The notes: generated from the sequence alone by a model not told the origin. A stretch of DNA of 33,689 nucleotides from Anaerolineae bacterium (GCA_019912985.1 JAIOHN010000758.1:1-33689); one strand, 5' to 3'. Counted from the first letter of the stretch, positions 23,802 to 32,624 are shown. Program-made: numbers and translations.

Positions 23802-23830
23802 TTGACTGAAAATCTCTTCTTTGATAGATT
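23802..23830 (+). promoter_or_regulatory. promoter of the LacI-family gene
   Basis: TTGACT (23802-23807) and TAGATT (23825-23830) are 17 bp apart. The two divergent -35 boxes are only 10 bp apart (AGTCAA...TTGACT), so polymerases at the two promoters probably interfere with each other. AGGGG precedes the ATG at 23887. Confidence 0.55.
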
Positions 23831-23886
23831 ACTCTTTTAAGGTGTAATGGAGCAATCCAGCACCAAATGAACACCCAGGGGCAAGT

Positions 23887-24936
23887 ATGAAACGACCCAC
23901 GCAAGCGGATGTAGCCAGATTGGCCGGTGTCTCCCGCGCGACCGTCTCCTATGTCATCAACGGCTTACAGGATAATCAGGTCTCGGAGGAAACACGGCAG
24001 CGGGTACTCAAAGCTGTGGCGGAGCTGGGTTACCAGCCAGATGCAATGGCACAGTCGCTGCGTCTGGGGACCACGAATACCATTGGCCTGCTCATTCCCG
24101 ATATGGATAACCCACACTACTGGCATATCGCCAAAGGAGTCGAAGGCGAAGCCCAGCAGCAGGATTATGACCTGCTGCTCATCAGCGCATCCCTGGACCC
24201 TGACCGCGAACTGCACGGGGTTCGTGCGCTTTCACGCCGTCGTATTGATGGCCTCATCCTGATTCTAAGCTTCATCGACTATGCCAATGACGACATCCGC
24301 CGTCTCATCCGCCAGAAAAGACCGCTGGTGCTGGTGGGTGGCAGTTCGGCGCGTGATGTAGATACGGTGTACCTCAACGAAGTGCAGGGTGCATCGCTGG
24401 CGATGGCGCATTTGCTGGAACTGGGTCATAAACAGATTGGTTTTGTCTACGGTGTGGCGCATAATCAGATGGGCGCGAGACGGCTGGAAGCTTACCATAA
24501 AGCCATGCAGGCTGCCGGATTGGACCCGCTTGTCGAGCATTGCGGCACAACCCCTGAGGATGGTTATCAAGCAGCGTACAGTCTGCTCAATCGCAAACCG
24601 CGCCCTACCGCGCTGCTGGTGATCAACGATCTGCTGGCAATCGGTGTCCTGCGGGCAATTGTGGATTATGGCCTGAGCATCCCACAGGATATTTCCGTCG
24701 CCAGTTTTGACGACATCAACCTGTCACTGTACGTGAATCCGCGCCTGACCACTGTGGGCGCGAACGCCAGCACCTTGGGGCAGGTCGCGGCGCGAACCAT
24801 CTTTCAACGGCTGCAAGACCCCAATCTACCCCATCAAAGCGTTGAATTATCCGGCGAGTTGATTATGCGCGATTCCACTGGCCCCGTCCCGACCGCGCCG
24901 GACAGACCTCAGCGGCGGAAAATGGTCGGGCAGTAA
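23887..24936 (+). CDS. LacI-family transcriptional regulator
   Basis: 349 aa, normal length. N-terminal helix-turn-helix TQADVARLAGVSRATVSYVING (residues 3-25) and hinge (ELGYQPDAMAQSLR), followed by a periplasmic-binding-protein-like ligand domain: TIGLLIPDMDNPHYW, DGLILILSF, AHLLELGHKQIGFVYG, TALLVINDLLAIGVL and ISVASFDDINLS. It is divergent from the sugar operon, and a CG-centred palindrome lies in the shared promoter region, so it is most likely the operon's sugar-responsive repressor. Its last 28 bp overlap the end of the convergent dioxygenase gene. Confidence 0.95.
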   Translation: MKRPTQADVARLAGVSRATVSYVINGLQDNQVSEETRQRVLKAVAELGYQPDAMAQSLRLGTTNTIGLLIPDMDNPHYWHIAKGVEGEAQQQDYDLLLISASLDPDRELHGVRALSRRRIDGLILILSFIDYANDDIRRLIRQKRPLVLVGGSSARDVDTVYLNEVQGASLAMAHLLELGHKQIGFVYGVAHNQMGARRLEAYHKAMQAAGLDPLVEHCGTTPEDGYQAAYSLLNRKPRPTALLVINDLLAIGVLRAIVDYGLSIPQDISVASFDDINLSLYVNPRLTTVGANASTLGQVAARTIFQRLQDPNLPHQSVELSGELIMRDSTGPVPTAPDRPQRRKMVGQ

Positions 24937-25694
24937 TCCGGGTTATCGACAAATAAGGAAAGACCCGCACGGGTATCCGGCTCACGTAGGGCGGATTGAT
25001 TGGTGCGTAAATGCACCGCAAAGCTGCGGCGCGGCCTGCCGGAGATATTCGATCCACTGCCATGCAGCACCAGCTTATCGTGAAAGCTGACCCCACCAGG
25101 TGGCAGCACCGCCACACCCTCTGTCCAGGATTCACCCTCCGGCGCATGCATTTCCTGCTCGTTGAAATCACCGAAGAAATCGCCATCCATCAATCCCCAA
25201 CGGTGCGACCCGCTGACGAATTTCATCGGGCCAGCGTCTTCGGTCACGTCACTCAGTGCGATCCAGGCGGTAAATAACTGGCTGCCCTCAGCCCAGGTGT
25301 TCTGCCAGTACTGGAAATCCTGGTGCCAGCCAACGGTCGGCGCTTTGGCCCCGGTGACGGAGGGTTTATACAAAAGCTGCACCCACCACACCTGCACCCA
25401 TTCCGCGCCGGTGAGTTCTGCGGCCAGTTGACCAAGCGCCGGGTAGTTCAGCAACTCACGAATGCCATAGCTGGCGATCTGCGGCATCTCGATTTTGCAC
25501 AGCTTATTAGGGTCATCGCCGGGATTCCAGGGTGATTCAAACGGCGCTTGGCCGGTATCATAGCGACCTTCACGCAGCGCGTCCATACCCTCAACCGCGC
25601 CCTGGATCAGTTCCTGCGGGAAAATCGACTCGGCATGAACATAAAAGCCATCATTTTGATATGCCGTCCGGTTGGCGGCGGTGTCGATCTGCAT
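24909..25694 (-). CDS. phytanoyl-CoA dioxygenase (PhyH) family protein
   Basis: 261 aa Fe(II)/2-oxoglutarate dioxygenase of the PhyH type. The iron triad is visible: GWHQDFQYW gives His124 and Asp126, and FHDKLVLHGSGSN gives His211; an Arg in GRPRRSF (222-223) fits 2-oxoglutarate binding. GPMKFVSGSHRWG is the usual conserved strand. In Chloroflexota and related groups such genes often lie in sugar-use clusters and hydroxylate small molecules; the substrate here is unknown. TAGGAGT precedes the ATG at 25694. The stop codon lies inside the end of the LacI gene on the other strand (28-bp overlap). Confidence 0.92.
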   Translation of the reverse strand: MQIDTAANRTAYQNDGFYVHAESIFPQELIQGAVEGMDALREGRYDTGQAPFESPWNPGDDPNKLCKIEMPQIASYGIRELLNYPALGQLAAELTGAEWVQVWWVQLLYKPSVTGAKAPTVGWHQDFQYWQNTWAEGSQLFTAWIALSDVTEDAGPMKFVSGSHRWGLMDGDFFGDFNEQEMHAPEGESWTEGVAVLPPGGVSFHDKLVLHGSGSNISGRPRRSFAVHLRTNQSALREPDTRAGLSLFVDNPDYCPTIFRR

Positions 25695-25740
25695 AAATGA
25701 CTCCTATCAATAAAATCCCCTTTTCTATGACCTGATTGTA

Positions 25741-27510
25741 TCAAAGCGGCCAGATAATGGGTACAAGCACGATAGCAATCCCGTAAATCAGGGCGGTCAG
25801 GAGCGATCCCACCCGTAAAAAGTCGCTGAATTTATACTGACCTGGCCCATAAACCATCAGGCAGGCTGGTTCCAGCGGGGTGAGATAGGAGCAGCTTGCC
25901 GCGACCGCGATCATCATGGCGAAGGTGCGCGGGTTGAGTCCCAGTTGCAGGGCGGTCTGGATGGCGACCGGCACCAACACAACCGCAGCGGCCTGATTCG
26001 ACATCGGCTGCGTGAGGATGACTGCCAGCACGAAAAATCCGGTCAGCAGCGCGAATCCGCCCAGGTGACCGCCTACGTCTACCAGGAGATTTGCCAGATA
26101 TTCAGCCGTGCCGGTGGTTTCCATCGCCACGCCCAGGGCCAGCATCGAGCCGATCAGGATAATCACCGTCCACTCGATCTCCTGGTAAGCTTCCTGCGGC
26201 GTGATGCAGCGCGTGAGGAAGGTCAGCACCGCACCGGCCAGCACCGCCACCGGCACCGAGAGGATATTGAGGCTGGCGACGACCAATGCACCGACGAAGA
26301 TGGCGACGGCGATTGGGGCGCGGCGGCTGTTGAGACGGGTATGCGTGACGGTGCCGATCACCCGCAGGGTATCGTCACGCGCCAACTGTGCGATGTCACG
26401 TGGTATACCCTGTACCAGCAGCACATCGCCGACGCGCAGGGCGATGCTGCTGATCTTGCGGCGAATTGTCTCCCCGTGGCGGTTGATCGCCAGCACGTGG
26501 ATGTTATACCGTTCGCGAAAACGCAGGGTTTTGAGTGAGCGTTGGATAAAAGAAGAACGCGGCAGGATGAGGATTTCGGCCAGTTTCAGCTCTTCCTCCG
26601 GTTCGAGTTCTTCCAGCTTGTAATCCGACTTCAGTTCGATGCCACCGGTATCCCGAATTTTGAGAATGCCATCGCGCATTCCTTCCACCAGCAGCAGATC
26701 ACCCTCTTTCAGGCGGAGATTGGGTTCGGGATTAATGTAACGTTTTTTATCGCGCACGATGCGCAGGATGTTCAGGTCAAGGTCACGGCGCAGGCCGCTT
26801 TCTTCTAGCGTCTGACCCACCAATGCCGAATCGGGCAGGACGACCGCTTCGGTCAGATAACTGTATTCGCCATAATCGTGATCCGCTTCGCTGGCGGTGC
26901 GGTCGGGAACCAGCCGCCGCCCGACAAAATACATATACAGCAGTCCCACAATCACGACCGGAATACCGACAGGTGTCAGCTCAAACATGCCCATCGGTTC
27001 CAGGCGATACTGGATCATCACGCCGTTAATCACGATGTTGGTCGATGTGCTGACCAGCGTCAATGAGCTGGCGAGGATCGTGGCAAAAGCCAGCGGCATC
27101 AGCAGCCGCGACGCGCTCACTTTCAATCGTCGTGAGATGCCGAGGACGATGGGGAGGAAGAAAGCGGCGGTGGCGGTATTGCTCATCAGGGCGCTGAGGC
27201 CCGCCGCCGAGAGCATAATCACCAGCAGCAGCCGGTCCGGCGTGGCTTCGGTGTAGCGTAAAATCCAGCGCCCCATAAAATCCACCACCCCGGTGCGAAC
27301 CAGCGCGGCGGTCATGATGAGCAGCCCCAGCAGCATAATCGCGGTTTCGCTGCCGAACCCGGCAAATGCCTGGGCAGGGTCCAATAAACCGGTAAAGATG
27401 AGGACCAAAACGACAATAAAACCGATTACATCGGCGGGAATCCACTCAAAGGACAGCAAAATCAATGTGCCTGCCAGCACGGCAAGCAGTAATGCAATCT
27501 CTCCCGTCAC
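25741..27510 (-). CDS. SLC13/DASS-type permease with two RCK_C domains
   Basis: 589 aa inner-membrane transporter. Two blocks of hydrophobic segments (about 5-205 and 400-589) flank a cytoplasmic loop with two TrkA_C/RCK_C domains (YLTEAVVLPDSALVGQTLEESGLRRDLDLNIL ... EGDLLLVEG and LAEILILPRSSFIQRSLKTLRFRERYNIHVLAI ... VGDVLLVQG). The SNTATAAFFLP and TSTNIVINGVM motifs fit the Na+/dicarboxylate-sulfate family. Members carry sulfate, dicarboxylates or similar anions. I chose GTG at 27510, with AAAGGAG 9 nt before it, over the ORF track start 25 codons upstream, which has no ribosome site and an unlikely N-terminus. No partner gene is obvious. Confidence 0.9.
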   Translation of the reverse strand: MTGEIALLLAVLAGTLILLSFEWIPADVIGFIVVLVLIFTGLLDPAQAFAGFGSETAIMLLGLLIMTAALVRTGVVDFMGRWILRYTEATPDRLLLVIMLSAAGLSALMSNTATAAFFLPIVLGISRRLKVSASRLLMPLAFATILASSLTLVSTSTNIVINGVMIQYRLEPMGMFELTPVGIPVVIVGLLYMYFVGRRLVPDRTASEADHDYGEYSYLTEAVVLPDSALVGQTLEESGLRRDLDLNILRIVRDKKRYINPEPNLRLKEGDLLLVEGMRDGILKIRDTGGIELKSDYKLEELEPEEELKLAEILILPRSSFIQRSLKTLRFRERYNIHVLAINRHGETIRRKISSIALRVGDVLLVQGIPRDIAQLARDDTLRVIGTVTHTRLNSRRAPIAVAIFVGALVVASLNILSVPVAVLAGAVLTFLTRCITPQEAYQEIEWTVIILIGSMLALGVAMETTGTAEYLANLLVDVGGHLGGFALLTGFFVLAVILTQPMSNQAAAVVLVPVAIQTALQLGLNPRTFAMMIAVAASCSYLTPLEPACLMVYGPGQYKFSDFLRVGSLLTALIYGIAIVLVPIIWPL

Positions 27511-27574
27511 GCCACATCGCTCCTTTAGCAAATGCCAGGGTATTGCCGTGGAGAGGAGTATATCGGCAGAAACC

Positions 27575-27590
27575 CACCTGTACATAGGTG
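27575..27590. promoter_or_regulatory. short inverted repeat upstream of SLC13 gene
   Basis: CACCT (27575-27579) and AGGTG (27586-27590) around a 6-nt centre, 65 bp before the start codon. Could be an operator; evidence is only the symmetry. The rest of 27511-27813 shows no gene. Confidence 0.3.
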
Positions 27591-27813
27591 ATGTGGTTGG
27601 TTTAGTACAGATAATATTATAGAGTTTGACTATATGATCGGTAGGAAATTGGTTTAAGGCTGTAGCTGCTCACGGTTGAAAGATAAGTGATCGTCCACCA
27701 CAGTTCCCACTAGAAGAACGTGATCCTATCGAATGGAGTATTTGCTGGATACGAATACCCGAGGCTATTGCTCGGTTCCTCCAAGGCTATGCCAACACCC
27801 GTAAATACACTAA

Positions 27814-28233
27814 CTAATCAGGACTGGCGTAAACATTTGCTTCGGTCAGGCGCTCCTTGCGTTGACCAATCGCATCTGTCACCCGTGGATAGGGGTTCGC
27901 CTGTCGCCGGTAAATCTGCTTCAGCAGCCGATTTTGCTCCTGAAGTAAGTCAACCATGCGCCGTGTCTGATTGTTGGTTTCCAGCAGAAGATCAATCAGG
28001 CGTGACAACACATAACTGCTGATGCTGACGGCCACGCCAACGGCTATGAAGATCGCGCCCTGGTTCAAAAATGCTTCCATTGGGTTATCGGGAACGCGAA
28101 CCGTGACATAAATCCCCCAGGCCACACAAAACACCAGGGCCACAATTGCCAGCACCTTGTAGACCACCCCCATGATGCGTAGCACAGGGTAACGTTTTAC
28201 AGCAAGAGAAGGTCGGTTTATTTGCTCACTCAT
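27814..28233 (-). CDS. small membrane protein with coiled coil, unknown
   Basis: 139 aa, not recognised. After a short cytoplasmic start, two membrane segments are visible (about 22-46, IMGVVYKVLAIVALVFCVAWGIYV; about 58-82, FIAVGVAVSISSYVLSRLIDLL), then a charged helix likely to form a coiled coil (LLETNNQTRRMVDLLQEQNRLLKQIYRR). The tail is polar. I prefer the ATG at 28233 over the TTG at 28251 from the ORF track; GGAAA lies 9 nt upstream. Chloroflexota genomes contain many such small membrane proteins. It stands alone between the permease and the second importer. Confidence 0.7.
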   Translation of the reverse strand: MSEQINRPSLAVKRYPVLRIMGVVYKVLAIVALVFCVAWGIYVTVRVPDNPMEAFLNQGAIFIAVGVAVSISSYVLSRLIDLLLETNNQTRRMVDLLQEQNRLLKQIYRRQANPYPRVTDAIGQRKERLTEANVYASPD

Positions 28234-28340
28234 CACATTTATTTCCAGCAAATACTGTTACATGTGAGTATACATCTTTATGTGAGCCTGGGTTGCAGGG
28301 AGAGGTGAAATTTTCGTAAAAAATTCAGACAGCAGCGGGG

Positions 28341-28365
28341 CAGGGGCGACATTGTGCCGCCCCTG
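28341..28365 (-). terminator. terminator of the second importer operon
   Basis: CAGGGGCG (28341-28348) and CGCCCCTG (28358-28365) form an 8-bp GC-rich stem just after the stop codon of the binding protein; a TTTTTT run follows about 15 nt later in the minus direction. Confidence 0.6.
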
Positions 28366-28379
28366 AATGTAGGTAAAAC

Positions 28380-29648
28380 TTATTCCAGTGCGTCTTCCAG
28401 GCCAGCGATCATCTCGTCTACAGCTTCTTCGACCGTCGCTTCGCCTACCAGCACCTTCTGGAAGGCGGGCAGCACGACATTGGAACTCCAGCCGGAGTAA
28501 CCGATGAAATTCGGTTCCAGTGTGCCGAAGGTCAGCGTTTCGATTGCGGCAGCGTAGAATGGATTCTCAGTGATGCGCGGGTCCTCGCTGACGGCGGATG
28601 AGGCCGGGAAGTAGCCGGTCTCTTCCAGGAACGCGATGGTCGGGTCGGTCTCGCCCCAGAACTGAATCCAGGCAAAGGCCGAGTCGAAGTTATCGCGCTT
28701 CATAATGCCGTTGTAGAGGTAGCTCAGGCGGGCGGTGGTCGCCACTGGACCCGCCGGGCGGATTGCGCTCATAAACACGCCATCGGTCCCCAACGCTTCC
28801 TGAATTTCCGCCAATGACCCGGTGTGATGCCAGACCATCGCGGTTTGCCCGGTCTTGAAGCCTTCCATAATCTGGCGGTAGCTGTCGCTGGGTGCGCTTG
28901 GCGGGACCACACCGTGAACCGTATACAGGTCCGAGTACCACTGGATGGCCTCAATCGCCAGATCACGATCAATCGCCGGTTGACCATCGACCACGATGGG
29001 GGAGCCAAACGCCTCAAGCATCGCGACCACGAAGCCCTGGCCGCCATCACCACCGCGCATGCCGAAACCGTAACGCCCATTTTCCGCATCCGTCATAGCG
29101 ATCGCAGCTTCCAGGAATTCGTCAAAGGTGGTCGGCGGCTCGATGCCCGCTTCATCGAACCAGTCTTTGCGATAGTAGGCCCAGTCCACGAAGGTGAAGG
29201 CAGGGATGCCGTAGATTTCACCGTCAACGGTGATGCCTTCCCAACGGTTGTCCGGGAAGTATTCCTTCAATTCCCAGTTGTTAACCTCTTCGGTGATCGG
29301 AATCAGCCCATCCATCGCCACCATATCTGGCAGGCGTGCCACGCTGACCATTGACGTATCGGGGCGGCTGTCTGCGATCACCGCCTGGGTGAACTTGGTC
29401 ATGAAGTCCGCGTTCGGGATATTCTCCTGAATCAGCTCGATGTTCGGATACTTCTCGTTGAACATCGCAATCACACGCTCCATGCCCTGAAACTCGGTCT
29501 CACTGGTGAAGTGATGCCAGTAGTTGACGGTGCCGCCCAGGTCTTCCTGCGCCAGGGCAGGCAGCAGATGGGCGAAAGGCACTGCCGCCAGCCCGGTGAG
29601 GCCCGCAGCCTTCAAAAAATCACGACGACTCATTTTTAAGTTCGGCAT
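28380..29648 (-). CDS. Tat-exported ABC sugar-binding protein, family 1
   Basis: 422 aa. The signal peptide carries the twin-arginine motif SRRDFLKAAG (residues 7-16), followed by a hydrophobic stretch and ALAQED cleavage region, so it is exported folded by Tat, unlike the Sec-type binding protein of the first importer. The body is a family-1 fold: GTVNYWHHFTSETEFQGMERVIAMFNEKYPNIEL, RPDTSMVSVARLPDMVAMDGLIPI, GEIYGIPAFTFVDWAYYRKDWFDEAGI, KTGQTAMVWHHTGSL. AAGGAG lies 9 nt before the ATG at 29648. It is the third gene of the operon, after both permeases. Confidence 0.95.
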   Translation of the reverse strand: MPNLKMSRRDFLKAAGLTGLAAVPFAHLLPALAQEDLGGTVNYWHHFTSETEFQGMERVIAMFNEKYPNIELIQENIPNADFMTKFTQAVIADSRPDTSMVSVARLPDMVAMDGLIPITEEVNNWELKEYFPDNRWEGITVDGEIYGIPAFTFVDWAYYRKDWFDEAGIEPPTTFDEFLEAAIAMTDAENGRYGFGMRGGDGGQGFVVAMLEAFGSPIVVDGQPAIDRDLAIEAIQWYSDLYTVHGVVPPSAPSDSYRQIMEGFKTGQTAMVWHHTGSLAEIQEALGTDGVFMSAIRPAGPVATTARLSYLYNGIMKRDNFDSAFAWIQFWGETDPTIAFLEETGYFPASSAVSEDPRITENPFYAAAIETLTFGTLEPNFIGYSGWSSNVVLPAFQKVLVGEATVEEAVDEMIAGLEDALE

Positions 29649-29714
29649 AGCGTTGTTCTCCTTAAAAAAACTTTACGAAATAAACAGCTTCTGTCAGATG
29701 ACAAAAGCCAGGGG

Positions 29715-30560
29715 CTAACCTTTTACAGCGCCAGCAGTCAGGCCGCGCACCAATGACTGCTGCACGATGGCGAACAGGATTACCACCGGGATGATGCTGA
29801 TAATACCCCCGGCACTAAAACTGCCCCAGGGGAGTTGAAACTCGCCGACCATCAACTGCAAGCCGACCGGCCAGGTGCGTGATCCCTGGCTGGTGGTGAG
29901 CATCAGCGCGAACAGGAATTCGTTCCACGCCGAGATGCCGATAAATACCGCCGTCGCCACCAAACCGGAGCGCGCCAGCGGCAGAATCACGCGAAACAAT
30001 GCGCCCAGGCGGGTGCAGCCGTCAATCCGCGCCGCGTCTTCCAGATCGACCGGGATGGCATCGAAGAAGCCCTTCATCATCCACACACACAGCGGCAGCA
30101 GGAAAGTGGTATAGGCCAGCGCCAGCCCAAAGCGGCTGTCCAGCAGGCCCGCGTTGCGCATCAGAATAAACAGTGGGATGAGCATCAACACCACCGGGAA
30201 CATGCGGATAACCAGATAAAACAGCAGCAGCCCGCTGCGTCCGCGAAAGCGATAGCGCGAGAAGCCGTACGCCGCCAGTGAGCCGATAATCAGGCAGATA
30301 ATCAGTGTGATGACAGTGACGACCGTGCTGTTACCGATCAACGTGGTGAAGCCGGAGCGGTTCCAGATGGCGACATAATTATCAAATGTAATGCGCGTGG
30401 GCAAGTATTGCAGGTCGGTCGTGATGATGTCGGATTCATACTTCAGCGAGGTGATGAATGTCCAGATCAGCGGGAAGATGGCGAAGATCATCACCAGCCC
30501 GATCACGCCGTAGCTCAGCGTACCCAGGATAAGGTTGGTTCTGCGCTTGGTTTGGAACAT
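29715..30560 (-). CDS. CUT1 sugar ABC importer permease (MalG-type)
   Basis: 281 aa with six predicted membrane segments (first at about 10-35, LGTLSYGVIGLVMIFAIFPLIWTFI). The EAA loop reads IPVDLEDAARIDGCTRLGALFRVILPLARSGL, and the C-terminus ends QSLVRGLTAGAVKG as in other MalG-type subunits. It starts 3 bp after the partner permease gene, so the two are translated together. Sugar specificity cannot be read from the sequence. Confidence 0.94.
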   Translation of the reverse strand: MFQTKRRTNLILGTLSYGVIGLVMIFAIFPLIWTFITSLKYESDIITTDLQYLPTRITFDNYVAIWNRSGFTTLIGNSTVVTVITLIICLIIGSLAAYGFSRYRFRGRSGLLLFYLVIRMFPVVLMLIPLFILMRNAGLLDSRFGLALAYTTFLLPLCVWMMKGFFDAIPVDLEDAARIDGCTRLGALFRVILPLARSGLVATAVFIGISAWNEFLFALMLTTSQGSRTWPVGLQLMVGEFQLPWGSFSAGGIISIIPVVILFAIVQQSLVRGLTAGAVKG

Positions 30561-30563
30561 GCC

Positions 30564-31517
30564 TTATTCTCCTGCGATCCGCGATACGCGCACGTAAATC
30601 ACCGTGAACACCATCAAAATCAGGAACATCACGACAGAAAGCGCTCCCGCGTAGCCGAAGTCAAAATCGGTATAAGCCTTCTGGAAAGCATAAAGTGACA
30701 GCACCTGTGTGGCCTGACCGGGACCGCCGTTGGTCAGGATGATCATGAGGTCGGGCGAGTTGACCAGCCCGATCACGCGCAGCACCACCGTCGCCACGAT
30801 AATGGGTTTGAGCAGCGGCAGTGTGATATTCCAGAACTGCCGCCACGGGCTGGCCCCGTCTACAGAAGCAGCTTCGTACAGGTCTTCATCAATGCCCTGC
30901 AAGCCCGCCAGCAGCAGCAGTGTGAAGAAGGGGAATCCACGCCACAGCGCGACCAGCAGCACCGCCGGCAGGGCGGTATTCGGGTCTGCGAACCAGGCTT
31001 TGTATTGACTCAGGAGGCCGACTTTGACCAGCAGGTCGTTAATCACCCCCAGGCGCGAGTCGAGCATGAGCGCCCACATATTGCCTGCCACCACTGAGGG
31101 CAAAATCCACGGCAGCAGCACGACCACCCCGGCGATTTTCATAACGATGCCGCCACGATTAAGCGCCAGCGCGGTGATGAGGCCAAGCAAAAACTGCGAC
31201 GTCACCCCCACCACGACCCAGATCACCGTGTTGGTCAGTGACTTGATAAACACCTTGTCGCTGAGCAAATCCTGGTAATGTTCCAGACCGATAAAGCCGT
31301 TTTTATCGGGACGGGTCAGGCGCATTTCCTGGAAGCTGAGGCCAATGCCGGAGATGACCGGATAGATGACGACGATGAAGATGAGGATGAGGCTGGGGGC
31401 GATGAGCAGATAGGCCCAGCGCCGCCCTTCCGAAAGCTCGCCCAGGAAGCGCAGAGGATTAAGCGAAAAACGTCGCGGAACGGTGGTTCCCCCCGTAGCC
31501 GGTTTCAGGATACCCAT
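30564..31517 (-). CDS. CUT1 sugar ABC importer permease (MalF-type)
   Basis: 317 aa, the standard length, with no propeller extension. After a short basic N-terminus, six or seven membrane segments begin at about residue 35 (AYLLIAPSLILIFIVVIYPVISGIGLSF). The EAA loop is IDEDLYEAASVDGASPWRQFWNITLPLLKPI, and TNGGPGQATQVLSLYAFQKAYTDFDFGYAGALS is the conserved late block. First gene of the second importer operon; the ribosome site is weak. The region to its right (31518-31713) is shared with the divergent FAH gene. Confidence 0.94.
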   Translation of the reverse strand: MGILKPATGGTTVPRRFSLNPLRFLGELSEGRRWAYLLIAPSLILIFIVVIYPVISGIGLSFQEMRLTRPDKNGFIGLEHYQDLLSDKVFIKSLTNTVIWVVVGVTSQFLLGLITALALNRGGIVMKIAGVVVLLPWILPSVVAGNMWALMLDSRLGVINDLLVKVGLLSQYKAWFADPNTALPAVLLVALWRGFPFFTLLLLAGLQGIDEDLYEAASVDGASPWRQFWNITLPLLKPIIVATVVLRVIGLVNSPDLMIILTNGGPGQATQVLSLYAFQKAYTDFDFGYAGALSVVMFLILMVFTVIYVRVSRIAGE

Positions 31518-31667
31518 AAAGTAATCTCGCCCAAACGATAATTTACAAAAGTAACTTTAATATAAATGATAAATTATTACACGCACCAGCGCCAGCGATT
31601 GCTTTTCGAGGTGATTTTGAGGACGCGCTGTAGATGGCATGGTACGGTCACTGCCGGATGTGATCAT

Positions 31668-31685
31668 AGACGGTAAAATCCGTCT
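31668..31685 (+). promoter_or_regulatory. hairpin plus T-rich tail in the FAH gene leader
   Basis: AGACGG (31668-31673) and CCGTCT (31680-31685) with a 6-nt loop are followed by GTTTATTTTC, 28 nt before the FAH start codon. It looks like a weak intrinsic terminator, so it could be an attenuator. No upstream plus-strand gene needs it. Confidence 0.4.
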
Positions 31686-31713
31686 GTTTATTTTCAATAC
31701 TTGAGGAAGTCCA

Positions 31714-32568
31714 ATGATTTTACTAACGTTCAAGAAGCAGGGCACCTATGTCCTGGGCATTAAGACCGATGCCGGTGTGATTGATGTGGGTGCGTCGAGC
31801 CAGAGCGCCCCGGCCACGGTGGATGCGCTGCTGGCGCAGGGGCAGGCGGGGCTGAATGCCCTGGAAAGCCTGGCCGCGAATGTACCCGCCGATAGCTTGC
31901 TGGATGAAGCCAGCCTTGAAATCGGCCCCTGCGTGCCGAATCCCGGCAAAATCCTGTGTGTGGGCCTCAATTACCGCCGTCATGCCGCCGAGTCCGGCAT
32001 GGATGTCCCCAAGACGCCGGTCCTGTTTTCCAAGTTCAATAACGCGCTGGCCGCCCCCGGCGAAGAAGTGCCGCTCTCGGATGCTGGCGTGCAGTACGAC
32101 TATGAGGCGGAATTGGTGGTCGTGATTGGCAAGCAAGCCAAGAACGTCAGCGAAGAAGAAGCACTGGATTACGTCTTTGGCTATTGCAACGGCGATGATG
32201 TCAGCGCACGTGATTTGCAGTTCGTGAGCAGTCAATGGCTGCTGGGCAAAACGCTCGATAAATTCATGCCGATTGGCCCCTATCTCGTGACCGGCATCGC
32301 CGACCCGCAAACCCTGTCCATCCGCTGCTGGCTGAATGGCGAGCTGCGCCAGGATTCCAACACCGCTGATATGGTGTTCAACGTAGCGCAGGTCATCAGC
32401 TACGCCAGCCGCTACATGACACTCTACCCCGGCGACATCATCTCCACCGGGACGCCCGAAGGCGTGATTATGGGCCTGCCGGAGAAGAACTGGCTCAAAC
32501 CGGGTGACGAGGTGACTGTCGAGGTCGAGGGATTGGGTCGCCTCACCAACACCATGTGCGCCGGGTAA
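31714..32568 (+). CDS. fumarylacetoacetate hydrolase (FAH) family protein
   Basis: 284 aa. The N-terminal 60 residues are the small FAH_N-like part; the rest is the catalytic FAH fold: GKILCVGLNYRRHAAESG, PVLFSKFNNALAAPGEEV, YDYEAELVVVIGK with metal-binding glutamates, GYCNGDDVSARDLQ, GKTLDKFMPIGPYLV and GDIISTGTPEGV. Members cleave C-C bonds of beta-diketo acids or decarboxylate/hydrate related acids; several act late in non-phosphorylating L-fucose or L-rhamnose degradation. GAGGAAG precedes the ATG. Divergent from the second importer, so an intermediate of that sugar's breakdown is a plausible substrate (inference). Confidence 0.93.
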   Translation: MILLTFKKQGTYVLGIKTDAGVIDVGASSQSAPATVDALLAQGQAGLNALESLAANVPADSLLDEASLEIGPCVPNPGKILCVGLNYRRHAAESGMDVPKTPVLFSKFNNALAAPGEEVPLSDAGVQYDYEAELVVVIGKQAKNVSEEEALDYVFGYCNGDDVSARDLQFVSSQWLLGKTLDKFMPIGPYLVTGIADPQTLSIRCWLNGELRQDSNTADMVFNVAQVISYASRYMTLYPGDIISTGTPEGVIMGLPEKNWLKPGDEVTVEVEGLGRLTNTMCAG

Positions 32569-32624
32569 ATCTTATTCAGCGCGTCTGGGTGAATGCGAGT
32601 AAAATGGTTGCGTGAGGAGGCGTA

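Noticed and set aside
27720-28022. Plus-strand ORF of 100 aa
   Set aside because: No ribosome site; most of it is antisense to the membrane/coiled-coil gene, whose protein features are convincing.
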